Source of the DNA: Actinomycetes bacterium
GTDB lineage: Bacteria; Actinomycetota; Acidimicrobiia; Acidimicrobiales; Poriferisodalaceae
Length of the DNA stretch: 64,000 nucleotides
NCBI GenBank assembly: GCA_024228575.1
Contig: JAAETH010000595.1
Span: 1-64,000, forward strand
Direction: 5' to 3'
Below are positions 18,701 through 28,091 of this stretch, piece by piece. The translations under genes were made by a program, and so were the position numbers. A model generated the notes under the pieces. It made no database searches. It had not been told where the DNA came from and saw nothing but the letters and a program-made list of their open reading frames with translations. How positions within the stretch are numbered: position 1 is the stretch's first letter; every line of letters starts with the position of its first letter.

Positions 18701-19266
18701 CTGCCGCGAGGGGCATAGTCGATCGCGTCGAGGGTGGCATCGCGGGTGGTCGGGCCGACCAGCACCTCTCCGGGTTCAGCCATCGACTCGAGGCGTGAGG
18801 CGAGATTCACCGTGTCGCCCATTGCGGTGTAGTCGCCACCGGCACTGATGGCACCAACCAATACCTCGCCCGTGTTGATGCCGACCCGCATCTTGACTTC
18901 GACCCCCACCTCGGAGGTCACATCGACCAGGCTGCGCTGCATACGAAGGGCAGCCCTGACAGCACGTTCGGCATCGTCCTCGTGTGCCTTTGGAGCGCCG
19001 AAGAGTGCAACTACCGCGTCTCCGACGATCTTGTCGACCGTGCCGCCAAAGGCTGTGACATCGGCGACCAGACGTCTGAAGCAGCGGTCGATCAAGTGTT
19101 TGACGAACTCGGGATCTTCACCTTCGGACAGTGCTGTGAAGCCGACCAGATCGGCGAACAGAACCGTGACAACACGGCGCTCCTCGGAGAGCACGAGCAG
19201 GTGTCCACACGAGGGGCAGAAACGCGCGCCATCTGGCACGGGTGACCCGCAGGACGGACAAGGCAT
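15706..19266 (-). CDS. Zinc-ribbon adenylate/guanylate cyclase with AAA ATPase and TPR regulator domains
   Basis: 1186 residues. It opens with a zinc ribbon (CPSC and CPSC within residues 3-20). A class III nucleotide cyclase domain follows (about 30-205), with both metal aspartates (VLFADLVGFTAL and VGDAVVALFG) and the late Asn/Arg site GDTVNLASRLE. Then comes a STAND/AAA ATPase (Walker A GETGLGKT near 250) and, from about 620, a long TPR-like helical array. This matches the large actinobacterial cyclase-ATPase signalling proteins. It should make cAMP or cGMP under control of the ATPase/TPR part; the ligand is unknown. A Crp-type regulator lies at 58718 in the same window. Confidence 0.88.
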   Translation of the reverse strand: MPCPSCGSPVPDGARFCPSCGHLLVLSEERRVVTVLFADLVGFTALSEGEDPEFVKHLIDRCFRRLVADVTAFGGTVDKIVGDAVVALFGAPKAHEDDAERAVRAALRMQRSLVDVTSEVGVEVKMRVGINTGEVLVGAISAGGDYTAMGDTVNLASRLESMAEPGEVLVGPTTRDATLDAIDYAPRGSFKVRGRDEEIEACVAVGELRPPGRLRKAVNAPLVGRSPELSHLAAAIDASVERGRAHLLLIAGETGLGKTRLAEEIASDCEERHDALVLEGRVLPYGEPNPYRPIGEALAAAFEIDAGDSLQAARQRLTMVLRQLLGVSDNDPGLDQAINAAMFILGYETPIDTFEPSRLREELRVGLSTIFSSVAERRPVLVTLGDIHWADKRLLELLEGLLVALTHSRFIVLTTARWMVDEDRWVVPPGRHNTTVINLGPLSKSSSDELVRSLLGGDVDGALVDALYERSGGNPFFLEELTALLRGAEGATRRDLTHRLKQLPDTLRGLVAARLDALDPDERSMVDDAAVVGRSGPVYALLMLATRAGSEKPEHTFGRLVDKDVFAIEADRWVFRSDVVRDLAYSTLTKTSRALSHLDIAEWLESHRDDTHRAGEVSAIARHFSAAAYLHVEMSGVPGLPDDIVDTAISYLLEAGSRASARDAFLIAGRMYAQGLGLTDDDDPRRAELAVGRARARVGLRELAGAEADALEARRVAELHGDGRTAAASTTLLGEAATLAGNPHEGEFLLDEAIELWRELDDPAEVAEALRLRGMAHMALGDRAQAENDFSEALHVFMALGDSTGEAWCQQNLAWLSFESGRIDEANQRIDRAIELFTQNDDAGGLGWALGLWAFLMFHGGESSEAEATATMVLEEAIKRGDRFGESMMRLLLATIALWRGECRKAVDSAREAVAVLSDSDSVFGEVQGLATLTRAHAALGNLDESRRSIDEALKLAESEPGAPQVDFCHMVAGAALAQLGLAERSKEELDLVDDDPEGPIILGSIDRMVTRAVVELQLGRAGEASAILRVLDDAGPRGPYHECIHALAAVCNGDTREAIESADTVRASTRATYLDHRSANLARALAFARDGATDRVVEAFDEAVVIIDATESRLSQAVVRLGRAIAYETLGHADASEARAEADSHMDALGVALTGWENLFHLALATNGPDPTAAGRSMPAMNRST

Positions 19267-19372
19267 GACATCCAGTCTAGGGACCCATGTTCATCCCGGT
19301 CGGGCGAATCTGACCGCGACCGGCGCTAGCGTGAACACGCGGTTCCGAACCCCCTCCCCCCTGGAGCAGACG

Positions 19373-20125
19373 ATGACCATGATCGATGAAGCCCAAACGC
19401 GTGTTTCTGCGGCACGCGCCTTCGGCGCCACCAAGACCTACGGTTTCGGCGACACCGCCGTTACCGCAATCGAAGCCATCGACGTCGAGTTCTACGCGGG
19501 CGAGTTCACCGCTGTGATGGGTCCATCCGGCTCGGGCAAGTCGACGCTGATGCATTGCATGGCTGGGCTCGACGATCTGACCACCGGCTCGGTCTTCATC
19601 GATCAGACCGAGCTCGGCCCACTGTCGCGTCGCCAGCTCACCCTTCTTCGCCGCGACAACGTCGGCTTCATCTTCCAGGCGTTCAACCTGGTTCCGACCT
19701 TGACGGCGCGAGAAAACATCACCTTGCCCCAGCTTCTCGCCGGGTCCGCCGTCGATGAAGAGTGGCTGATGAAGGTCGTCGAACAAGTCGAGCTGGCCGA
19801 CAGGCTGTCTCACCGGCCGAGCGAACTGTCGGGAGGCCAGCAACAACGCGTCGCCGTAGCCCGGACCCTCGCCAGCAGGCCGTTCATCATCTTCGCGGAC
19901 GAGCCGACCGGCAATCTCGACAGCAAGAGCGGGCAGCAGATCCTCGAGTTCATGCGCTCCGCCGTCGACGAACACGGCCAGACGATCGTCATGGTCACCC
20001 ACGACCCCAACGCAGCTGCCTACGCCGACCGCGTGGTCTTCCTCGGCGACGGTCGCATCGTGGACGACATCGCCGACCCGACCGCAGATCTCGTCATCGA
20101 CCGCATCCGGTCATTGGACGTCTGA
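19373..20125 (+). CDS. ABC transporter ATP-binding protein, MacB/LolD type
   Basis: 250 residues from ATG 19373, eight bases after a GGAG ribosome site. Walker A is GPSGSGKST, the signature is LSGGQQQRVA and Walker B is FIIFADEPTGNLD, the pattern of the MacB/LolD/FtsE-like subfamily. The frame is open upstream but those codons overlap the divergent cyclase gene and look non-coding. The gene is followed three bases later by its permease, so the two form one transporter that drives mechanical export or membrane remodelling rather than import. Confidence 0.93.
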   Translation: MTMIDEAQTRVSAARAFGATKTYGFGDTAVTAIEAIDVEFYAGEFTAVMGPSGSGKSTLMHCMAGLDDLTTGSVFIDQTELGPLSRRQLTLLRRDNVGFIFQAFNLVPTLTARENITLPQLLAGSAVDEEWLMKVVEQVELADRLSHRPSELSGGQQQRVAVARTLASRPFIIFADEPTGNLDSKSGQQILEFMRSAVDEHGQTIVMVTHDPNAAAYADRVVFLGDGRIVDDIADPTADLVIDRIRSLDV

Positions 20126-20128
20126 GCG

Positions 20129-22678
20129 ATGCTGCGAATCACCCTCAAAGGAATCCGCGGACACTTCATCCGCTTCCTGCTCACCACGCTCGCCGTGCTT
20201 CTCGGTGTGAGCTTCGTGGTGGCCAGCGCTGTACTGCGCGACGGCCTCAAGGGAACCTTCAATCAACTCTTCGACGAGATCTACTCCGACGTCGACGTCG
20301 AGGTTCGTGGAGTGGTCGAGTTCTCCGAGAGCGACTTCGAGGCCGCTCCCCTCTTCGATGAATCACTCCTGAGCGAGATCGAGAGTGTCGACGGCGTCGC
20401 CGAGACCGCCTCCGGTATCGGGTTCACGGGCATCATCCCGATCGATCCCGATGGTGACCCGCTGCCGCTGCAAGGGGCCCCGATCCTTGCTCTCAACTGG
20501 ACCGATTCACAGCTGTCGCCCGTCGATCTCGTCGATGGCAGCCATCCCGGGCGAGGCCAGATGGTCATGGACATCGACACCATCGACCGCCACTCATTCG
20601 TGATCGGCGAGACCTACGAGGTCATCTTCCCGAATGGGCCCACCAGCCTAGAGCTGAGCGGCTCGTTGCGCTTTGGCGATAGCAACGCCCTCGTCGGTGC
20701 TGTACTCGTCGCGTACGACCTCGACGAGTTGCGCGAACTGACCGACACCACGGGCCAACTCCAGACCATCTCGGTCGCGGCCGGTGACGGTGTCGATCCA
20801 GATGCCCTGGTCGAGCGCATCCAGAACGTCCTGCCATCGAACGTCGAGGCTGTCACGGGTGAGACCGTCGTGCAGGAGGGCCAGGACGACTTCGGCCAGA
20901 TCATCGACATCATCGGCTGGTTCTTCACCGGCTTCGCCCTCGTGGCGTTGCTGGTGGCCGCATTCCTGATCACCAACATCTTCCACATCACCATCGGCCA
21001 ACGCCTGCGCGAGCTGGCGCTACTGAGAGCGATCGGCGCCACGACGACACAGATCCGAACGTCGGTGCTGACCGAGGCATTGACCATCGGCCTGGTGGCT
21101 TCCCTGCTCGGCATCGGGGGAGGGGCGGCCTTTGCGGTCGCTGTCCGGTGGCTGATGAACGCGGCAGGCTTCACCCTGCCATCGTTCTCCGTCATCATCA
21201 GCGTCGCCACCGTGATCACAGCCATAACCATCGGTATGGGTGTGACGCTGCTGGCTTCGCTGATGCCGGCATTCCAGGCCGGCCGCGTGCCGCCAGCCGC
21301 CGCTGTACAAGAGGGCTTCCGCGTCGAAGGACGCCCACGGGCAAGGTTGATTCTGGGGGCCATACTGACCGCCATCGGCGTCCTCTTGATCGCCAACGGA
21401 CTTCTCGGCAACGTCTCGGGATCAGGCATCGCCGTCGCCCTCGGATTTGGTTCAACCCTCGTGTTCATCGGGGTCACGACGCTGAGTCCGCTGTTCGCCG
21501 CACCGGTCATACGCACCATCGGCGCTCCACTGCAGAAACTCCCATTCCTGGGTGTCTCGGGCCAGCTCGCACGCCAGAACAGCGCTCGTTCTGCTCGCAG
21601 CACCGCAGCCGCAGCCGGCGCACTGATGATCGGTCTCGCTCTGACGGTCGGGGCATCGGTCTTCGGCGAGTCACTGAAGCGCACCATCAAGGACATCCTC
21701 GGTGAGGCGATCAGCGCCGACTACATCGCCCAGCCCGAGTCGTTCGGCAGCGGTGGCTTCGGCGTCGGGTTCGCGGAGCAACTGCGCGAACTGGACGAAC
21801 TCGATCGGGTGGCCGCTTTCCGCTACGGCAACATCCGGGTGAACGGCGACGTCGAAGGGGTGATGGGCACCAACCTCGACCAGCTCGACGGCATGGTCGA
21901 CCCTGGTGTCATCGCCGGGTCGCTCAGCGACACAGGTCCCGGGTCGGTCTTGATTCACGAGGACGAAGCCGAAACGTTGGCGGTTGGCGTCGGCGACGAG
22001 GTCACCGTCGAATTTGCATCCGGGGCACAGGCGATGCTCACGGTGTCAGCCGTCTACACAGAGGCCCAGGTCCTCGACAGCCACAAATGGGTCATCGACC
22101 TGGCGTTGTGGGACCAACACTTCGCTCTCGACTCCGATCTCTACGTCATGGCGCGTTCCGCCGCCGGCGTGGATGCCGAAACGGCCCGCGCCGCCATCGA
22201 AGGTGCTGCATCGGATTTCCCACAGATCAAGATCGAGGACAGGTCGGAGTTCATCGCCAGCAGCGAGTCGAGCGTCGATGGCATGTTGATCGCCATCAAC
22301 GTCATGCTGTTGTTCGCTTTCCTCATCGCGATCCTAGGAATCATGATCACCATGACGCTCATGGTGTTCGAGCGGACACGAGAGATCGGAATGCTGCGCG
22401 CCGTGGGAATGACGGGCAACCAGGTCTGGTCGATGGTGCTGTGGGAGGCGATCCTGATCGCCGTGTTCGGAGCCCTGCTGGGAACCGTTCTCGGTCTCGG
22501 GTTTGGCTGGGCCGCTGTCAGTGCGCTGCCCGACTCGTTCATCAGTTCGTTCGGGATCCCCTGGACCTTGCTGCCGATCTACCTGGTCGTCGCCGGTATA
22601 GGTGGACTATTCGCGGGCCTGTTCCCCGCATGGCGGGCCAGCCGCATGAACGTGCTCGAAGCGGTCGGTCACCTGTAG
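20129..22678 (+). CDS. FtsX-like/MacB-type ABC permease
   Basis: 849 residues with two FtsX permease units. A first membrane helix near residues 10-35 is followed by a large outer domain, then a three-helix group at about 265-420, a further block at about 425-475, a second outer domain, and a final three-helix group ending near 840. The closing segment FPAWRASRMNVLEAVGHL is typical of this family. It starts three bases after the ATPase gene. Members export lipoproteins, peptides or drugs, or regulate cell wall enzymes; no substrate can be inferred here. Confidence 0.92.
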   Translation: MLRITLKGIRGHFIRFLLTTLAVLLGVSFVVASAVLRDGLKGTFNQLFDEIYSDVDVEVRGVVEFSESDFEAAPLFDESLLSEIESVDGVAETASGIGFTGIIPIDPDGDPLPLQGAPILALNWTDSQLSPVDLVDGSHPGRGQMVMDIDTIDRHSFVIGETYEVIFPNGPTSLELSGSLRFGDSNALVGAVLVAYDLDELRELTDTTGQLQTISVAAGDGVDPDALVERIQNVLPSNVEAVTGETVVQEGQDDFGQIIDIIGWFFTGFALVALLVAAFLITNIFHITIGQRLRELALLRAIGATTTQIRTSVLTEALTIGLVASLLGIGGGAAFAVAVRWLMNAAGFTLPSFSVIISVATVITAITIGMGVTLLASLMPAFQAGRVPPAAAVQEGFRVEGRPRARLILGAILTAIGVLLIANGLLGNVSGSGIAVALGFGSTLVFIGVTTLSPLFAAPVIRTIGAPLQKLPFLGVSGQLARQNSARSARSTAAAAGALMIGLALTVGASVFGESLKRTIKDILGEAISADYIAQPESFGSGGFGVGFAEQLRELDELDRVAAFRYGNIRVNGDVEGVMGTNLDQLDGMVDPGVIAGSLSDTGPGSVLIHEDEAETLAVGVGDEVTVEFASGAQAMLTVSAVYTEAQVLDSHKWVIDLALWDQHFALDSDLYVMARSAAGVDAETARAAIEGAASDFPQIKIEDRSEFIASSESSVDGMLIAINVMLLFAFLIAILGIMITMTLMVFERTREIGMLRAVGMTGNQVWSMVLWEAILIAVFGALLGTVLGLGFGWAAVSALPDSFISSFGIPWTLLPIYLVVAGIGGLFAGLFPAWRASRMNVLEAVGHL

Positions 22679-22703
22679 ACGAGTTGCCGTATTCGACGGG
22701 CCG

Positions 22704-23486
22704 TCACCGCTCGGGTGTCGGCTGACAGCGAGGGCACCAGTAGCTGACACGCACGATGTCGTCACCGTGTTCGGCCGACGCTATGCGGCTGTGGCAACGC
22801 GGACATCCCCGTCCCCTTCTGCCGTACACCGCGAGTCCTCCCCGGTAGGTATTGCGTCGCCAGTCGCCGAGGTTGTGACGCAGTAGCTTCGCCGCCATCT
22901 CGTAGAGAACCCGACGCTGGTCGTCGCCGATCGAAGTCAGTGGAGCGAACGGGCTTTGCCGGCAGAACCACAGTGTCTCGCTCTTGTAGACGTTGCCAAT
23001 CCCGGCAGCGACGGTCTGGTCGAGCAACACATCGGCCAGTTGCCGGCTTTGGCCGGTCGATGCCAGGCGGAGAACAACATCGTCGAAGTCACAGTCGGGA
23101 ACACATAGATCGGGCCCAATCTGCTGCCATGGGCGAACGCCCGGTTCGGCCGGGTGATAGAGCGCGACGGTCGGGGCCGAGAAACAGACCGCAACGGCAT
23201 CGGCAACCTGCACCAGCGCACGCATGGCGCCTGCCTCGCGTCGCCATCGCTGACCGGGCTCGTATAGGTGCCACTCGCCTGTCATCTGCAGATGAGTGTG
23301 GAGAACGACCCCGTCGTCGAAGGTGATGAGCAGGTGTTTGCCCGCGGCTTCGACACTCTCGACTGCCACTCCGGGTCTGGGGCCCTTCCTACGATTCCGA
23401 TGCACTCGCAGATCGGTGACCAACTCGCCCACCAGAGCAGGCCTGAGCTGGGCAGCGTGATTCCACAGCGAGTCGCCCTCAGGCAC
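22704..23486 (-). CDS. nei: Formamidopyrimidine-DNA glycosylase/endonuclease VIII family (Nei)
   Basis: About 260 residues from GTG 23486. After Met removal the N-terminus is Pro-Glu-Gly-Asp (PEGDSLW), giving the catalytic proline and glutamate of the Fpg/Nei family. The helix-two-turn-helix region (DQTVAAGIGNVYKSE) and a C-terminal zinc finger (CPRC ... CPRC) complete the enzyme, which removes oxidised bases and nicks the abasic site. Its start lies inside the last codons of lhr with an eight-base overlap. The lhr-nei pairing is also seen in Mycobacterium (Rv3296-Rv3297), which supports a joint repair role. Confidence 0.93.
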   Translation of the reverse strand: MPEGDSLWNHAAQLRPALVGELVTDLRVHRNRRKGPRPGVAVESVEAAGKHLLITFDDGVVLHTHLQMTGEWHLYEPGQRWRREAGAMRALVQVADAVAVCFSAPTVALYHPAEPGVRPWQQIGPDLCVPDCDFDDVVLRLASTGQSRQLADVLLDQTVAAGIGNVYKSETLWFCRQSPFAPLTSIGDDQRRVLYEMAAKLLRHNLGDWRRNTYRGGLAVYGRRGRGCPRCHSRIASAEHGDDIVRVSYWCPRCQPTPER

Positions 23487-26400
23487 GATAGGTGGGGCCC
23501 TTGTAGCCGGCAGAGAACTCGTCGGCCAACAGCATGTCGGCGATCGGGTGGCCGTGTGACGGCTCACCATCGATCTTGGCTATCTGAAGCCCGTTCACAC
23601 GTCCGCTGTCGACCAGTGATCTGAGCGGAGCGATCCACAGGACCGACTTCTGAGCGGTCTGTTCGAAAGTAGCCAGCGATCTTCCGCCACGTTCGACAAA
23701 AAGAACAGGGGTGCCGTCGACCAGGATCAGGTAGGTGCCCGCTGTTCTCGATGGCCTTCCCCGAGATTCGGGCCAGGGCAATGTTGCTCCATATGGCTGA
23801 GCCGGATCGACGGCCGACAACACGTCGATCTGGGCAGGGTCGGGCGCCTCGCGGAACTCTCGGAGACGGTCGACGGCACCCGAGGCAGCAAATTGGGCGC
23901 CACCAAGACCCTCGACGAAATAGCCCCTCCTGACCTGGCCGCGCTCCTCGAGGGCACGTAGTACGGGGTAGATTCCGGCGAAACCACCAACAACACCGTC
24001 GGCGAGGGCTCCTTCGCGGGTCAACACACCGTGGCGTTCGATCAGCTGGAGAGCCCTCAGGTGCGACTTCTCGGTAGCCGTCGGTTGGGGCACGAACAGG
24101 GCTTGTGTAGACGACCACCTACCCGCCGCCGACGGTGGGCCGATGCGTCTGAGTTGTCCTGGCCGCGGGCGGCCTCTGCGGGTCGACGTCCGACGTGAGG
24201 AGCCCGAAGCCAGGAGGGCTCGAACGGGCGCGAAAGTGTCGTTGGTGACCTCGCCGGACCAGACGAGATCCCAGAGTGCCTCGAGTACCGAGGCTTCGTC
24301 GGCAACACCGGCCGAGGCCAACAGCTCTGGCCAGAACGAAGCTCCTCGTCGGGTGAGCTGCTCACGGAGAGCGTCTTGGATCGGCCCGCCGGGTGCGTCG
24401 GTCGGCTGGTCGAGCAGCAGGGCGGCCTGCTCTCTGAACACCAATCTGATCCGTCCATCCGAGGAGCCCAGGCCGCCGGCCCCCGCCCACACGACCGCAC
24501 CCGACGCCAACAGCGAGTCGAGCGCGGCCGGTGAGTAGTCGCGGACTCGCGAGGCAAGAACATCGGACTCGAGTACCGACGCAGGAATTGCCGCCCCCTG
24601 AAGCTGAACGAGTGTGTCCCCCAGAGCGTCGGGTCCTCTTCTGGGCCTGTCGAGACCATGCCACCGAGTCACGAACCGGGCAAAGGCCTCGGCGTCGACA
24701 GGCTCGACTTCGCGTCGAAGCGCAGCCAGTGAACGTCGGCGCAGAGAACGCAGCACATCGACGTCGCACCACTCGCGTTCGCGACCATCGGGCCTGAACT
24801 CGCCGTGTGTCAGTCTGCCCAACGCGGCTACGCGAACAATGGCACTACGGGCACGATCGACCGGCACTCCGAGTCGTCTGGCGGGTTCAGACACAAGAAA
24901 CGGGCCATGGGTACGAGCCCACCTGGCCATGAGGTCGGCGAGTGGGTCACCCACCGACTCGGTGAATGCGGCAGGTAGCCCGATGGGCAGTGCACAGCCG
25001 ACGGCGTCGCGGTATCGGCCTGCATCTTCGGCCGCGATGAACCGCACCTCACCTCCGATCGAGATCTGGACCACCCGACGGTGTTCGATCAGGTCGCGGA
25101 TGGCGGGCTCGGGCTCAAATGTGGAGCGAGCCCCCAACTCGTCGAGGGTCAGATCGCCGAGGAGGCGGAGCAGGTCGGTCAATTCGTCGCCATCGCGTGC
25201 CATGCGGCCCTCGACCAACCGCTGCAACTCCAGCTCGAGGTCGGCCAGCACACCCGGATCGATCAGCTCTCGCAGCTCTTCTGCACCGAGCAAGTCGCGC
25301 AATAGGTCGCGGTCGAGAGCCAGGGCTGTCGCCCGCCTCTCGGCCAGCGGCGCGTCGCCGTCGTACATGAAGGTGGCGATCCAGTTGAACAACAGCGACT
25401 GGGCCATCGGCGAGGCATGTTCGGTGTCGACTGAGACGAGCCGAATCTTGCGCCTGTGCAGATCGGCGAGAAGTTCGCGAAGTGCCGGGACGTCAAACAC
25501 CTCTTGCAGGCATTCGCGCGACGTCTCCAGCAACATCGGGAACGACGGGTATCTCGCCGCCACCTGAAGCAGGTTCGCCGCCCGCTGACGTTGCTGCCAC
25601 AGTGGGGTTCGCTGGCCGGGTCGGCGGCGCGGCAACAACAGGGCCCTTCCGGCAATCTCGCGGAATCGCGAGGCGAACATGGCCGTACCGGGAAGCTGAG
25701 CGACGATCAGGTCCTCGATCTCGTCCGGAGCGATGAGCAGGATGTCGTCGGGAAGCCGGTCCTCGCTCTCGGGCAGCCGAAGGACGATTCCATCGTCGGT
25801 CCACATGGTGTCCACCGCCATGTCGAAACGTTCCTCGAGTTTCGACTGCACCGCCACGGCCCAGGGGGCATGAACCCTCGCCCCGAACGGCGTCAAGATG
25901 CAGACGCGCCAGTCGCCGATCTCGTCGCGAAAGCGCTCGACGACGATGGTGCGATCGTCTGGCACCACACCGGTGGCGTGGCGCTGATCGGCCAGGAACG
26001 CGACGAGGTTGGCAGCGGCGCGCCGGTCGAGATCGTTGTTGTCGTCCAATCGGGCAAACGTCTCGTCGAGGCCGCCTTCGGCAATGGCCACTTCGACGTC
26101 GGCCGGAAGTTCGTCGATGATCGATCTGGTGAACGCTCCGATGGCCTGCCCCAGCTCGAGCGGGCGACCCGGTCCGTCGCCGTGCCAGAAGGGCATCTTT
26201 CCAGGCTGGCCGGGCGCCGGGCTCACGACCACACGGTCCGGCGTGATCTCCTCGATGCGCCACGTGCTGGCACCCAGAAGAAAGGTCTCGCCCACCCTGC
26301 TCTCGTAGACCATCTCCTCGTCGAGCTCGCCGACACGTTTTCCGTCGGTCAGGAACACCCCGTAGAGGCCCCGGTCGGGGATGGTGCCCGCATTGGTGAC

Positions 26401-28077
26401 GGCCAGGCGGCCCGCACCCTGCCTGGCCCTCACCACCCCGGCAACCCGATCCCAGACGATTCGTGGCTTGAGCTCGGCGAAGTCGTCGCTGGGGTAGCGG
26501 CCAGACAACATGTCGAGAACCGACTCGAAGACCTCGTCGCTCAGGTCGCGGTAGGGGGCAGCTCGGCGAACGAGCGTCAGCAACTCGTCGGTGGCACGAT
26601 CCTCCATCGCACAGATGGCCACAACCTGCTGGGCGAGCACATCGAGAGGGTTACGAGGGTAGTGAGTACGTTCGATGAGCCCATTGCGCATCCGCTCGAC
26701 CACCACAGCGGCTTCGAGCAGGTCACTGCGGTGTTTTGGAAAGATCTTTCCCCGGCTCGGAGCTCCGACCTGATGGCCCGCACGGCCGATGCGTTGAAGA
26801 CCCGACGACACCGATCCGGGCGACTCGACCTGGATGACCAGATCGACGGCCCCCATGTCGATGCCCAACTCGAGCGAACTGGTCGCAACGAGGGCGCGGA
26901 GCCGGCCCGACTTGAGTTCGTCCTCGATCTGGAGTCGCTGCTCGCGACTGAGTGAACCGTGGTGTGCCTTGACCAACTCCTCGCCCTCGGCGATGGACGA
27001 ACCCTCGTAGGTGTCGCCCCGGTTCAATCCGGCCGTGTGCAATTCGTTGAGCCGGCTGGCCAGCCGTTCGGCCAGCCGCCGCGCGTTCACGAAGATGATC
27101 GTCGACCGGTGATCGAGGATCAGCTCGAGTAGTCGAGGATGGATTGCCGGCCAGATCGAGTTCTGCGGAGACTCGGGCTGCAACTCGGCGCCCCTGGCCG
27201 GTTCGGCCATGTCGTCGACCGGGACGATGACCTCGATGTCGAGCTGCTTGGTCGAACCGACATCGACCACCGCAACATCGCGAGGTTTGCCCGCAACGCT
27301 GCCGCCAAGGAATTGTGCTATCTCGTCCAGAGGCCGCTGGGTCGCGGACAGGCCGATGCGCTGGGGCGCCTTGGCACTGATCTCGTCGAGGCGTTCGAGC
27401 GACACCGCAAGATGTGTCCCACGTTTGGTCGCTGCGACCGAGTGGATCTCGTCGATTATGACGTACTGGACATTTCGGAGGCTTTCGCGAGCCTTCGAAG
27501 TGAGCATCAGGAACAACGATTCGGGCGTCGTGATGAGGATGTCGGGCGGGCGGGTGACGAGGCGACGCCGTTCGTTCGGCGGCGTGTCGCCGGTGCGGAT
27601 GCCAACCGTCGGTTCGTGGACGGACTCGCCCGTTCGTTCGGCAGCGAGGGCGACACCACGCAATGGTGATCTGAGGTTCTTCTCGACGTCGACCGCCAGG
27701 GCCCGAAGAGGTGAGATGTACAGCACCCGGCACCGTTCGCCCTTGTCGGGAACCGGGTCGGTCATGATGCGATCGATCGCCCACAAGAACGCAGCAAGCG
27801 TCTTGCCAGAGCCTGTCGGCGCGAGGATCAGCGAGTGTTTGCCCTGCGATATTGCGCTCCAACCCTCGGTCTGAGCGTTCGTGGGCGCGGCGAACGTCGT
27901 GTCGAACCACTCGCGAACCACGGGCGAGAAACGATCGAGTACTTCTGCCGGCACCTCGATCAGCCTATTGAGACGCTGGGACAGCCACCCCGCCGAACCT
28001 GCTGCAGAGCTCGGCTCGAACACGGTGCGCCCCACACGGGTTTCACCAGGCCGAGCGTCCGTGGGCGCCCTAAACAC
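23479..28077 (-). CDS. lhr: Lhr-type ATP-dependent DNA helicase
   Basis: 1532 residues, the length of actinobacterial Lhr. The SF2 core begins near residue 47 with DRFSPVVREWFDTTF; Walker A APTGSGKT is at 86-93, motif II is IIDEIHSV, and the helicase C domain contains ATSSLELGIDMG and QRIGRAGHQ. A winged-helix and the large C-terminal Lhr domain follow. It tracks 3'-5' on single-stranded DNA and is mitomycin-C inducible in mycobacteria. Three GTG starts are possible (28077, 28035, 27954); the family core and the 14-base gap to the divergent gene favour a downstream one. It is coupled to nei. Confidence 0.95.
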   Translation of the reverse strand: MFRAPTDARPGETRVGRTVFEPSSAAGSAGWLSQRLNRLIEVPAEVLDRFSPVVREWFDTTFAAPTNAQTEGWSAISQGKHSLILAPTGSGKTLAAFLWAIDRIMTDPVPDKGERCRVLYISPLRALAVDVEKNLRSPLRGVALAAERTGESVHEPTVGIRTGDTPPNERRRLVTRPPDILITTPESLFLMLTSKARESLRNVQYVIIDEIHSVAATKRGTHLAVSLERLDEISAKAPQRIGLSATQRPLDEIAQFLGGSVAGKPRDVAVVDVGSTKQLDIEVIVPVDDMAEPARGAELQPESPQNSIWPAIHPRLLELILDHRSTIIFVNARRLAERLASRLNELHTAGLNRGDTYEGSSIAEGEELVKAHHGSLSREQRLQIEDELKSGRLRALVATSSLELGIDMGAVDLVIQVESPGSVSSGLQRIGRAGHQVGAPSRGKIFPKHRSDLLEAAVVVERMRNGLIERTHYPRNPLDVLAQQVVAICAMEDRATDELLTLVRRAAPYRDLSDEVFESVLDMLSGRYPSDDFAELKPRIVWDRVAGVVRARQGAGRLAVTNAGTIPDRGLYGVFLTDGKRVGELDEEMVYESRVGETFLLGASTWRIEEITPDRVVVSPAPGQPGKMPFWHGDGPGRPLELGQAIGAFTRSIIDELPADVEVAIAEGGLDETFARLDDNNDLDRRAAANLVAFLADQRHATGVVPDDRTIVVERFRDEIGDWRVCILTPFGARVHAPWAVAVQSKLEERFDMAVDTMWTDDGIVLRLPESEDRLPDDILLIAPDEIEDLIVAQLPGTAMFASRFREIAGRALLLPRRRPGQRTPLWQQRQRAANLLQVAARYPSFPMLLETSRECLQEVFDVPALRELLADLHRRKIRLVSVDTEHASPMAQSLLFNWIATFMYDGDAPLAERRATALALDRDLLRDLLGAEELRELIDPGVLADLELELQRLVEGRMARDGDELTDLLRLLGDLTLDELGARSTFEPEPAIRDLIEHRRVVQISIGGEVRFIAAEDAGRYRDAVGCALPIGLPAAFTESVGDPLADLMARWARTHGPFLVSEPARRLGVPVDRARSAIVRVAALGRLTHGEFRPDGREREWCDVDVLRSLRRRSLAALRREVEPVDAEAFARFVTRWHGLDRPRRGPDALGDTLVQLQGAAIPASVLESDVLASRVRDYSPAALDSLLASGAVVWAGAGGLGSSDGRIRLVFREQAALLLDQPTDAPGGPIQDALREQLTRRGASFWPELLASAGVADEASVLEALWDLVWSGEVTNDTFAPVRALLASGSSRRTSTRRGRPRPGQLRRIGPPSAAGRWSSTQALFVPQPTATEKSHLRALQLIERHGVLTREGALADGVVGGFAGIYPVLRALEERGQVRRGYFVEGLGGAQFAASGAVDRLREFREAPDPAQIDVLSAVDPAQPYGATLPWPESRGRPSRTAGTYLILVDGTPVLFVERGGRSLATFEQTAQKSVLWIAPLRSLVDSGRVNGLQIAKIDGEPSHGHPIADMLLADEFSAGYKGPTYRA

Positions 28078-28091
28078 GACAGTATTGGGCG

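Noticed and set aside
25456-26955. 499-codon plus-strand open frame inside lhr
   Set aside because: Antisense to the conserved helicase body with no motif, so a shadow frame.
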